Shown: positions 45,620-55,636 of the stretch, one piece after another
Layout of the letters: each line of letters begins with the position of its first letter
Numbering within the stretch: the stretch's first letter is position 1
NCBI GenBank assembly: GCA_029378245.1
Contig: JARKIF010000003.1
Coordinates: 2,232,001 to 2,296,000, forward strand
From: Roridomyces roridus
Taxonomy: Eukaryota; Basidiomycota; Agaricomycetes; Agaricales; Mycenaceae
Direction of reading: 5' to 3'
DNA length: 64,000 nt
Made by a program: the position numbers and the translations under genes
Notes under the pieces: model-generated
What the model was told of the DNA's origin: nothing
The model's database searches: none
The model's input: only the letters and a program-made list of their open reading frames with translations

Positions 45620-45958
45620 ATTGGTGGGGGGACGGACAGAGACGATACCACGAACGATTCGGATGAGCACTTCACTCTTCTCTTCTTCTCTTCAGGCTGG
45701 CTTGTAGGGAATTATGGAGAGGCAGACTATCTTTACGAATTATTCTATTTTCTTTTTCGACTGGTGTGATTGCTTTTTGAATGAGACCGTTCGCAAGTCA
45801 TTTTCCAGCCTTTGCCCAAGTCGGTCGGCTTTGTTAAGAGCTTGTCCGGGTGCCTTCTCCGCGCGCTCCAGGCACAGCAGTGCCCGCTAAACGATTTGCG
45901 ATAGGTATTTTGTTTTGTATCGCGAGTCCCAATTTCTTTTTGTGAACTAAACTGTCTA
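45620..45958. other. Convergent 3' region with a small duplicated remnant
   Basis: A 339-bp gap between two converging genes. At about 45856-45885 CTTCTCCGCGC followed by GCTCCAGGCACAGCAG resembles the final codons of the three-module gene (about 45582-45617), suggesting a short duplicated remnant. Nothing else recognised. Confidence 0.45.
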
Positions 45959-47874
45959 TCACCAATCCGAGTCTTCATGTTTGCTAGACCACTCCAACTT
46001 GGATGGGAAGTCCACTTCCAGCCTCCGAGTCTCGGCGTCGTTCAGCCGGAAAAGAATTGTTGCGGCATTTTCTACTCGTGCAAAGACCTCTCGATACCCT
46101 TTGGCTGTGATAGGACCGGTGATTATCCCACATGAGGTCAGATCCGAAGTCCGGACAAAAATGTCAGATCCGCGGTGTAGCTAGGATCGGAGTCCGGACA
46201 AAATGGACCTCGGTCCTGGCGAGGTAGGTTCACAGTCCGGACAAAAAGATGGGCCCACGTGAGGTTGGGCGTGCCAACATGTTGATCACAGGCAGAACTG
46301 GAGCTCGAGCGGTTGAATTGAGCATTGACCTTCCCCATTTGTACTGCAGTGTACTGCGGGATTTTTTGCCGATTTATTTGCATTTTTTGAGGAATTTTGG
46401 GTGATTTTTGATGGCTGATCTCACGCTAGTCCGGACAAAAAATCGGGAAAATTTGGAGGTTACAACAGAGTCCGGACAAAAAAATTGGGGATCGCGCGAC
46501 GCCGGGTCCGGACAAAAAGCTGGTGACGGTCGATTTTCGGATCTGACCTCATGTGGGATAATCACCGGTCCTGCTGTGATACCCGCGGCAAAGGACAGCC
46601 CAACAGATTTGAGTTTTGCAACGTCCTGCCAAGACGCCGGATCCGCCCTCGCGGAGATTAGGGCAATGAGCGACGTCAGGCCATCACCGAACTGGTACCC
46701 GACGATTTTCAGAGAGTCGAGGGCGGGAAGAAGAGTGCCCTTGATCATGGCTCCTAAAAGGTCATCAAAGTCAAGTTTTTGACCGTCCGGATTGGAGAGA
46801 GTCAGGTCGCGAGTAGCCTGCAAGGGAACCAACTCGATGAAGCTATCCAAGGAGTCTTGGTGTGCGTCGATCAACTGGAGGTTGAGCTTGCGGAGGGTGC
46901 ATCCGGATCGTTCGAGAAGCTGAACGAGATCGGGAGTTGGGTCCCATTCGCCCGAGTCGCCCAGGGCGATCGATAGATTCTCGAGCGCGGGGAGGGTGAG
47001 ATACTCCAAAATCTGGGAGGCAGAGGGTACCGCAAAGCGGAGGGTATGTACGCGGGGAAGAATGAGAGAAGTAGTGGGAGGTGTATCTGGCTCCGGATTT
47101 GCTACGCCATAGGGCGTAGCGATACAGAGGTCCTCCACATTCGGAGCCTGTGCTAGGAGTTGGAAGCACTTTTCGGTTTCGAATGTAAGATTCAGTCTTG
47201 TTATATGCATCAACGAAGGGGTGCTGTTCCACTCGCTTGCCAATGAACCATATCCCAATTCCAATTCTTGCAGATGAGGGGCATCTGCGAGCAGCGGGGG
47301 CAGTGTCATTTTTGCCGTGAGGGTAAATTTCTTGAGGTTGGGGAATGGACCAGAGAAAACGGTCGGCAACGGACCATTACCGGCCCAGCGGAGTTCCACT
47401 CTCTCCCACTGAGAAGAATACTGGCAGAGCATCTGCAAGGCAGCCAAAGTCTCTGGTGTGTCGCGAAGTACGAGCTTGACATCCAAAGGGATGCCACCAG
47501 CGCGTGGAAGCCAATACGCAAGTAGCTGGACTAGATACACGAGTCAGTGGCTAGTCCTGGCTGAAGGACAATGGTTATTCACCAGAGCGGATGTGAGTCC
47601 AAAGCTGACAAGTCGATATGGCCACTTCGCGCCAAGACCTGCAGATTTCCAACAAGCGCAACGGACTCGAATCCTTGGAATCCTTGTCCTCAACGTATCG
47701 AGTGAAAATTTCTGAAGTAATTTCGTTTGGAAGCTGGAGGACTGGATACACGATGGCATCCAAATCGTTCCGCACACTCTGGTGCACTGCGTGTAGCAAG
47801 ACCATTTGCGCCTGGAGCGCAAGCATCCGTTGCTCGATTTCAGCGAGACGCGCGCGAAGTTTGATGGCTGACAT
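45959..47874 (-). CDS. F-box protein with leucine-rich-like tail, interrupted by a MITE
   Basis: Substrate adaptor of SCF ubiquitin ligases, of a family expanded in Agaricomycetes. I choose the Met at 47874 (MSAIKLRARLAEIEQRMLAL), which opens a heptad-like helix; the F-box follows (VYPVLQLPNEITSEIFTRYV ... CRSWREVAISTCQLWTHI). After an intron (about 47535-47580) a long series of LRR-like repeats runs on (LQELELGYGSL, ALENLSIALGD, LRKLNLQLID). Inside SFAAGITAKGYREV the coding sequence is split by a 461-bp transposon at 46112-46572. Unspliced, the frame enters the element and stops at 46374. On the other side of the element, KGYREVFARVENAATILFRL continues in the expected register to a TGA at 45959-45961. 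A homologous gene begins at 63092. Confidence 0.85.
46112..46572. mobile_element. 461-bp hAT-like MITE with 37-bp terminal inverted repeats
   Basis: Perfect 37-bp terminal inverted repeats (46112-46148 and 46536-46572) begin AGGACCGGTGATTATCCCAC. They are flanked by an identical 8-bp target duplication GCTGTGAT (46104-46111 and 46573-46580), the size typical of hAT elements. There is no transposase. Inside, six copies of GTCCGGACAAAA (palindromic core TCCGGA) lie in the same direction in two clusters near each end (about 46149, 46192, 46234, 46432, 46470 and 46507). It is a non-autonomous element inserted in the F-box coding exon. Confidence 0.95.
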
Positions 47875-48243
47875 GGCTGGGGTTCGAGAACAGGCAGGAA
47901 GGAAAATGTGTGGTGGTAGTGGTTTGAGATCAAAGGAATTTGCAATTGATCTCAGTTTCACGTTTCAATCCTCGCAACTTGACCAAAAGTTTTGGTTCTA
48001 TCCATTTGAAGCAGCGTGAATGAAGCGCATGCACGGTGGTGGTAAGTAATAAAAGATCAAGAAGTTGAGTCACAAACAACGCCAGATTTCCGCTCTGAAC
48101 TCGTGAACCAAGCCGAAACGCTCGTTTCTCATACTGATAAACTCGCAAGAGGCTCAAGTTGTAATCTTGAGCCGAGTGGTAGCACGAGAACATTTTTTGT
48201 CTCAGGAATCAGGATTCGGGATACATACAGATCGTTTAGACAT
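47875..48243. other. Intergenic region
   Basis: A 369-bp region upstream of the minus-strand F-box gene and downstream of the EXO5-like fragment. No gene seen; it should include the F-box promoter. Confidence 0.4.
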
Positions 48244-49097
48244 TCAACGGCGCAAGCTCCCCCATTGGCGCACCTCTTCCTCTTTTTCCTTCACACAGAT
48301 GGGTTTAAAGAATGGACAACCACTGCGAATAGCACATCAGATCGGACTCAACACGTTAAAGCTCGAAGACTCACATGCATCGGTTCCTTCGTTCCGGGTC
48401 AACCTGTTGTGCCTTCCTAGGCTCGCCCTGCCACCATTGCATAGCAATGGCCAGGATGGATTCCAGCTCGAGGTCGGAGGTGAAGAACTCTTCCGTTCCA
48501 ATGAACAGGGGATTCGTTTGTTGCAAGAAGTAAACGACCTCCATCGTCTTATCCACCAGCGGAATGCGCAGGTCGGCGATCTGCTTCGTCAAAAGACGGC
48601 CAAGATGGTCTAGACAGGTGGGACGAGACATGCGATCCAGTCTCGGCGCCATCTGTCTCTGAAATTTCTTGGAGAACGGTTTGCGTGGGTTGACTCGACG
48701 GAGATGGGTGAAGAATTTCGCAAAGTCGAACAGGTTGGATGTATCAAGCAGCGCGATGAGAAAATGGCGATAAAGCATCGCCTGCAGGCGACCGTGTTGA
48801 GCATCCTCATGCAGAGGTAAATAGTTCTTCTTGCGCGTCTTGATTTCGATCACACGCAGAGTCTGGTCGAGCACCAAGTCGTCCTGGGATCATAAGTTGG
48901 TCAAGTGGGACAAATGTGAAATGCGAAAGACTTGCAATTCTGCCGACCACTACGACATCGTGGACGATTCCAAAGACAGGGATCTCGCACTGAATCGGTA
49001 TCAATCCAAGATGAACAAATAGTGAATTTGAAGATTTCACTGCGGGAAAAGGCCAGCGCATGGTGAAATCGCGTGCCCTTGACGAAGGCAAGTTCAT
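48244..49097 (-). CDS. EXO5: EXO5/Dem1-like exonuclease, N-terminally truncated
   Basis: Mitochondrial or nuclear single-strand exonuclease family with an iron-sulfur cluster. Visible motifs: EIPVFGIVHDVVVVGRI and VLDQTLRVIEIKTRKKNYLP (PD-(D/E)XK core, IEIKTR carrying the catalytic Glu and Lys), GRLQAMLYRHFLIALL, TCLDHLGRLLTKQI, and after a last intron (about 48324-48378) RCIGCPFFKPICVKE, whose C-x2-C-x6-C spacing fits the C-terminal cluster cysteines. The N-terminal part, with the first cluster cysteine and the usual WCE.Q..Y signature, is missing; upstream of about 49060 I find only a possible out-of-frame remnant (KGTRFHHALA). Probably a pseudogene or a truncated copy; an indel near 49060 and exons further upstream are alternatives. 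Confidence 0.6.
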
Positions 49098-49548
49098 GGT
49101 ACCTTCCTCAAGGGTGCGCTATTCTATCGTGCGCTGGCTTCTGCCCGAAGTGAAACTCACCGCGCGACCTTTTTGCATCAAAGAAACCAACGATGACTGG
49201 AGCTGCAGCATCCTGCCGAGATTCAGAACCTAGCATGCTTCCAACCTGAGTTAACCCACTGTAGAGCCCATGCATCCTCTGTGGTCGTTGGCTCGATGTT
49301 AGCAGATGTCCAGTAAGACGTGTGCTCGAGCGCAAGGCCCTTGTGTATAGCCTGAGTAAATCCTCAGCGATGCTAAACACACTGTGTAGATTGACACAAC
49401 GCACCCGTCCTCGCTGCTTTGCTTGATGTTGCGTGACCACGGCACTAAGTGGTACCACATTCTCCTTGTGACCGCTGTGCCGGCTGAACGAGAGTCGATG
49501 GAGAGCACCAGTGGTTGCTCCCTTATTGTAATATGGTCGACCATTACT

Positions 49549-49619
49549 GCATCCCACATTGCAATAAAGGCAGACCCTCAGTGGGCGGTAGGGATTGACT
49601 TTATTGCATTATGGGAATG
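49549..49619 (+). repeat. Hairpin repeat, copy 1
   Basis: About 70 bp with internal dyad symmetry: CCCACATTGCAATAAAG pairs with CTTTATTGCATTATGGG across a ~30-bp loop. It is homologous, in reverse orientation, to the copy at 51794-51863. Confidence 0.8.
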
Positions 49620-51793
49620 TGATAATTATGTACACGCGAACAGAAACGAGACAGGCGGCGAGAAACCTGCGGCCATCGCTGCCGGACATGCCGCCTGGGC
49701 ACCGGGCTTGGGCTTGATCCGTTGGTAGTTATCGTGCGGCGGAGGGCCGAAGTTTCTCATCGCCTGTTGAGATCGGGCACATCCGCTTTAGCATGGGGAA
49801 GCTCCGGTTTTCCACTGCGGTCGGTGCATATCTGATATGGCATTGAGATCAATCCTCGTCTCCCTCAAGCCCCGCTAGCGGCCACCTCTTCCTCTGCATC
49901 AGGCTCATCCCTCAGCCCGCATAAGCCTCAGCATCAAGAGCGGCTGCCCCCTCGAGGTGTAGATGATCTGCCTTCCTGAGAATCTGATTGTATTCAAATT
50001 GTTTTTTGTACATAGTAGGTATCCCTGCAGGATGTATCCCAGGGCCTGGTCCTGCTGCGCCTCTACACGGCGGTACTTTGGTTAGCTCGGGCGACGCACC
50101 CAGGGCATACTGCGGCCGCTGGGCTCTCCCATTCAATCCGAGTTGCCGCACTAGTGTGGCACATTTCCTCTCCAACTAATCGTACCTCGAGGCTCCTCCT
50201 TGTGATACTTATTGCATGATTACGTAGCTCAATGCATTCCGAGTGAGACCATTTGCGCCCGGTGGTCGGCTCACAGGAATGGCAGCTGTCAAGACAGCAA
50301 CTTAATATACCGCTGATATGACCGAGCAAGGTTCAGACCTCGCAGATGGAGCAGCTGGGAACACGGCACTCAGAGTCAACTCAGAGTTGTTCTGGTTAAG
50401 AAGTCAGTGTTTTTTGAATTGTGCGAGACTCCAACCTCATGCTGCAGCACCCAACCAGCCGGTTCCGTCATAGCATGTCAATCCGAATTATGTTACTTCA
50501 GCTGTTTGACAGCGCTTGAGTGTTTGATCTTGCCGAATCATGTCCCGATGTCTGAAAATTCGAAGGATCGCACAACCCACAGAGCACTTTGAGTCGGTGT
50601 AGCGTGTTCGATAAGCTTCTTTCGCATGTATGCACCCGATCCTGAACTAAATTTATGAACGGCTGGGGCAATGTATCTGTGCTCAATTGTGACGAAGAGT
50701 TGAGTTAGCTCTCCCAGTGATTTCATCGCTGTGGGTTGTATTGTGGTGGTCCGTGAATGCAACTTCGATCGTGGACAAAGATACAGAGAAATGCAACACT
50801 TCTGCTGACTCAGATTTCCCGTAACACATCTGAAACGGGTATAACAATCACATATTCCCCCCAAAAAGTAACCGAGGAGTGCGCCACTCTAGAGTTGAAC
50901 ACCTCCTGTGGCCGTTGTGTTCATGCTACTGCCTCAGGATTTTTACCACACTGAAATACTGTCAGAAACATACTCCTGACCATTCCCCGGGTCCACCAGA
51001 GCCACCTCAGGTCTGTGGGATGCTGTGGACTGATTTCTGGTTGAAATACAAATTTCGATAACTGTAGAAGTATTGGGACAGTTCCAGAGACTGAAGTGTG
51101 GGCCAAGCTGCCATAGAGACTCGAAGAAAGTCAGGCAAGTGCCAGTGTCCAAGTAAGTGTCTCAATGCGAAGAGATTTCACCGCTGAGCAGGCGGAGAGT
51201 ACGACAGTTCTGGACCGGCCTCTGGTCTCCACTCGGTCTCCACTCAGCAGTTTTCACCATCCAATGTGACCATATGGTCTGTCTATAGTGGTAGATCAGT
51301 GGTTGAACCACGAGAAACTCGATTATTGATCTTTTCGAGCTGTACCGCTGTTACATCAAACACATACTTATTACTGATCAACTTTGGGCAGATATGCATA
51401 TTGCCAGTGTTCTACTAAGATTCATAGGGGTGGGCACCACTGATATGAATGCTCACATGCTGTTATAAGTCCTCGGCGTGTGGAACGAAGGAACAGAGCC
51501 CCATCAGTGAATTTTGATGGGTTCTCTCCGAGTCGGTCACAAACACGCAGTAATTAGATTATATAGGTTAATGTTGTTCTACAACATGAAGTGGCCCTGC
51601 TCTCCCAAGAAGATTTCCAGTAGGGACGCCGGGACGGACAGCAGGCGGCGCAAATGATCAAAGAATGATTTGAACTGATCTGCCATTTTGACAGGTCGAC
51701 AACCCGGCGTCATGATCAGCCGAGCTGGCACTGCGGGCGGCGGTCAAATTGCCCCGGCATCTCGCTTGCTTCGCGGCGTACCCGAAGGGGCAG

Positions 51794-51863
51794 TGTCCCA
51801 TAATGCAATAAAGGCGATCCCTGACCGCTCGGCCAAGGATCGCCTTTATTGCAATGTGGGATG
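51794..51863 (-). repeat. Hairpin repeat, copy 2 (inverted)
   Basis: CCCATAATGCAATAAAGGCG and its near-perfect complement CGCCTTTATTGCAATGTGGG enclose a ~20-bp loop. Reverse complement of copy 1 with substitutions mainly in the loop. The stem here is longer (includes GGCGATCC/GGATCGCC). Together they could be two short foldback MITEs or the ends of a 2.3-kb element. Confidence 0.8.
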
Positions 51864-52308
51864 CGATACTGGTTGCCCATATTGCATTAATGGTACAGCT
51901 ACACCTCTGGAGAGATTGCCTCCTTGCCAGCTGCAGCTCATGCTCGGTTTTCGCTTCGCACCTAGGAATCTATCAGAATCGATCCATCTGGAGCTTTCAG
52001 CGACGCACCAGGCGAGAGAAGTCAAGTCCGTGACAGAGAGGATGCCATCGGGGTGATACCGTTCCATGCGACTGAGTTCATGCCTTCTCCCGAAGTTCTC
52101 GATGTCCGACACCAGGGGGCGCCGCGCCGGGTGAGTCTGGTCGCGCATCGCAAAGGTCACAAGCAAAGGATTTGCCATCAGCGTTTCGAGTTACGTCCCG
52201 GCAGCTCCCGGCATGGTTCCGTGGATCGTGGCTCAAGCGCTCGTTGTAATTGCCAATTTGCAAGAAGATATACTCCCCCGAGGAGGATGAGCGCAAAGAG
52301 CCGTAATT

Positions 52309-52503
52309 CGGAACACAACCGGGCCGATCTAGTGTGATGGCATCGGATTTTGGGTTCGTTCGGGTTGTTCAATGTTGAATATTGGAAACAAGGCAAATAC
52401 ATATCTCTACTTGTCTATGTACTATCCATGTGAATTACCTGACCTTACGGTAAATACTGCCCGAAGAGAGAGAAAGTTCCTTTCTTGATCAATTCATCCA
52501 ACT
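52309..52503 (-). repeat. Downstream flank of DyP copy L, shared with copy R
   Basis: Begins with a 25-bp sequence (CGGAACACAACCGGGCCGAT...) that recurs exactly in inverted orientation at 62937-62961, downstream of the other DyP gene. Further patchy similarity (GTGTGAT, GTTCGGGTT, GTAAATACT) lies between. It marks the outer edge of the DyP duplication. Confidence 0.75.
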
Positions 52504-54519
52504 TCACGCTGTAGCGATGAAGCTCAGACCAGCGAGAGATGGCGAGAAGAAGTACTCTCCACCCCGGGAGATGACGAAATCTATCAACCCATCAGCAAGA
52601 ACAACTGACAAAATCAACCGACATACCTCTTGGTATAACAACGTCGTGGCTGACGTCCGTCTGGTCGAGGTCAAACACAGCCGGGTCGAGACCAGAGATG
52701 TTCTTCGGCCCGCCCCCGAGAGTACCGATGATAGGGTCAACGCCGATGGTGCTGTTGAATTCGTTCAGTTGAAAAACAGCAAAATTTTGTACAGGACTGA
52801 CGGGTCGACTTTGCCGAAGGGGAATCTACCAAAAACTGTTAACCTCTGTTCTGGGTTTCCTGTAAGAAGATACTCACCCAACGCTGTTAATCCAGATGTT
52901 CTGCAAGAACATGAACCCATTGAAAATGTCGGCCTGGTACGACACTGAGACAGAAAACTCAGTTTCAACCTCACATCAGTTCAAAATACGCACCGAAAGC
53001 CAACCCACGATCCACACTCGTCGTGTTTGCCGCAGCCTCCGCATTAGTTACCTCGGGTCCATACGGTATACTTGACCGGATAATAAAATGCGAATTCTCA
53101 ACAATCGGGTCGAGATCCCCACGGGGGTGAACCTTGCGGATATGCGCGCCAAAGGGGCAGTTGGTCTGGTTGAAGTGGTTCTCCGTGCCGGGATCCGGCA
53201 GTGCATCGGCAATGACATATGTAAAGTTGTTGTTCCGGTTCTTGTCGTTCGCGAGGACGGGGTCGTCGTGAGTGGGGGAGAGGAAGATGGGGGCACCGCT
53301 CTTCCATCGGCCGACCATACGAGCGCCAAGGAGCTCTGAGCCTTCGGCAGGCGTGAGACTTGGCACGTCGAGTGGGTGGTCAGTCAGGAACTGGTTGAAT
53401 TCCGGGACGAGTTGCTGGAGCTTGCGGAAGACCAAGAACGAACCATCCTTGGCCCACGCAGGCCGAGAGTCCAGATTCGGATCGCCGGTTTCACCAACCA
53501 GGAACGTACCCGGATCCACTAATTCATGTTTAGCGACATTCTATTACAATGTATCAAACAAGACGTACCAGGCGTCTGACCGGGCAGAATCGGGTTCGTA
53601 AACCCATTCACGGCTGGTTGAGAAATTCCGTCCTGCAAAAATTCAACATCGTTGACATGAGTTCGAGAAAAGACAATACCATAAACCCAAAGTGTTCATG
53701 CCCTTTCTCATCACCAGGGCGTGCGGCTCCTTGCAAACTCTCGCTACAAAAAAATATCAGCTACAAGTTGAACCAAGAAATGAAAAACCAACATCTCAAC
53801 AATGGACGCCCCCAAAATGGACTGAATATTGGCCAATTCGGTGTTGATGTTGGCCAAAGTATCCGACGCAAGGATGAAAACCCCATGGATCTGGGTGCCT
53901 GCGAACGGTGCCTCCCAAGTCGACGGGTTATCCCCAATCAAGAACGTCTGGTTGTGCACGTCGGCGAATTGGCCTTGGACAAAGTTAAAGTCTCCGAGGT
54001 CGCTGTTGAAGGAGTCAGATATTGAGAATACATAAACTGATGATGAACACAGACTCGTGAACTCCCAGGCTGAGGAGACCAGTGTTGGAAAACGCCAGAT
54101 TGACCATGGTGAGCGGCTGAGTGGCTGTATCCAGAATCTTTCAACGCAGTTCAATATTTAAACACCCTCGAGCAGCAATAAGATCTACCTCGGTCGTCGT
54201 AGTGATCAAGGGCAAGATATCCGACGCCAATTTCGACTTGAAAGTGGCCGCGTTCTTGATGCCAAAGAAGTAGAAGAGCTCTTCGGCTTTTTGCATCCCG
54301 ACCAGGATATCCGACTGGATGTTGTCGGTATCGAGCGAAGTCGTCGGTGTCCGACACTGCCTGGACAGTCGGGAGATCGGGGAGGGCGGGAACGTCTATG
54401 AAGAGCGACTTGGTGCGTCGAGGCTGCGGGGCACGACGGCGAGGAGGAAGCTCCCCGGCGTTGACGACGCCAACAGCGAACAAGGAGACCAGAACGAATG
54501 AAGAGAGGGATCTGCGCAT
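52504..54519 (-). CDS. DyP-type haem peroxidase, copy L
   Basis: Dye-decolorising peroxidase, oxidising phenolics and lignin-related compounds with H2O2. Start at 54519 (MRRSLSSFVLVSLFAVGVVNA signal peptide). The distal GxxDG motif is GFMDGISQPAVNG, formed across an intron; AWAKDGSFLVFRKLQQL, the proximal haem ligand in CPFGAHIRKVHPRGD, and RSSIPYGPEV follow. The last exons give VSYQADIFNGF, ISGLDPAVFDLDQ and SRGGEYFFSPSLAGLS before the stop at 52504. A one-base excess near 54334-54342 shifts the frame between VSDTDDF and LDTDNIQSDILVGMQK when compared with copy R. About ten short introns in the same positions as copy R. Confidence 0.88.
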
Positions 54520-54566
54520 TGCGGACTCGATGAGGGACAAGACGCTGGAGTAACACCGTTCAAGTA

Positions 54567-54584
54567 TGAGCGGCTTTTATGGGC
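54567..54584 (-). promoter_or_regulatory. Conserved TATA-like promoter element of DyP copy L
   Basis: On the minus strand CCCATAAAAGCCGCTCA occurs about 50-65 bp before the DyP ATG. The same 17 bases are found at the same distance before DyP copy R (60514-60530), although surrounding promoter bases differ. ATAAAAG fits a TATA box. Confidence 0.7.
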
Positions 54585-55636
54585 TTTGGCCTGGCATGCT
54601 TACCGATGCTCGCTCGTCCCAACGGAGTTGAGCTGTGAATGCCTGCCAAAAGGATTTTTGTCCATTCAATCCGGGGTGAATCTATAAAGAAACGTTACCT
54701 CGGCGGCTCCGCACGAACTTGAGAGAGTAACACATTTAGACAGCATCATTACGATCCAGGCGGTCGAACAGAAGGCGAACGGTGGGAAAAGTAGGGACAA
54801 TCACTTCCTTATCTGCTTCTCGAGAACTTGTAAAAAATTCGTTCTGGCCACCACCCAGTTCTTCGTCTTGCCTAGAAATTTTCGAGCCCGAGAGCCCGTC
54901 TTCTATCTTCTGTGGAACTGTTTATCGTTCAACACGCCACTCGTTCCTGACAACACAATGCACGGTATTACTTGAGACCTTCCTGTCAAGTCGGTATGTT
55001 TCATGTCGGGATATGTCTTACCTCCGTGCTAATAGCAATAACAAAGCGGCTACCGACATCTAATGGCGTCGCCTGCAAGTGGCGAGGCGCGGGAAGGCCT
55101 CGGATGGGCTAGCCAACAGCCAAGAGAATCATCCATTCACTCCAAGGCGGGATTGCGTACTGACGGCTGCAGTTCCAGACGGAGAGGACATTGGGTGGCC
55201 AGAAGACAAGACACAGAACCACGGCAACCACCCCAAAAGCCAGAGTGCCAAAGGGCCAGAACCAAGGGGTGGACTCTTACTTTGCGAGTCGCCATTCTCC
55301 TGGTGCAAACAGAATGAACCATCGGAAGTCGGAATAGACCGGCGAGGGAGATTCGCACTCCGTGAGTACCGCAGCTTGGTTGAGAGTGGCTGAGATAAGT
55401 AGCCAATGAACGTAACTCTGAGTCGGAGCCGTAACTGGCATGGATAAACCTCGGAACTTTACGACTTGTTCCCAGTCCGCCCCCTGGCGCAATCGGCTCA
55501 ACCCACGGCTCTCGACCCTCGACCTCGAAACAGGGTGCACCGAGACAATCGTGGGCGACGGCGCGCACGATCCATGCGTCTCACTCTCACAGGAAGTGAA
55601 GGCAGAAAAAAATAATTAACGCTGTAGGTACACTCG
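54585..55636. other. Intergenic region, no gene found
   Basis: A 1.05-kb gap between divergent-to-convergent neighbours: upstream of DyP copy L and downstream of the AAA ATPase. Frames of 84-143 codons are present but unsupported by any motif. Confidence 0.4.

Larger units (their letters stand above)
49098..52308. other. Gene-poor 3.2-kb region
   Basis: No gene could be supported. Frames here are short, interrupted on both strands and resemble no family. GC content looks lower around 50350-51650 than in flanking genes. The paired hairpin repeats at 49549 and 51794 frame most of it, so much may be transposon-derived filler. Confidence 0.5.

Noticed and set aside
52504..54519. DyP copy L as a pseudogene
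   Set aside because: Apart from one suspected extra base near the N-terminus, all exons, splice sites and catalytic residues are intact.
54782..55568. Several 84-143-codon frames on both strands
   Set aside because: They overlap one another, lack motifs, and have no splice or promoter context.
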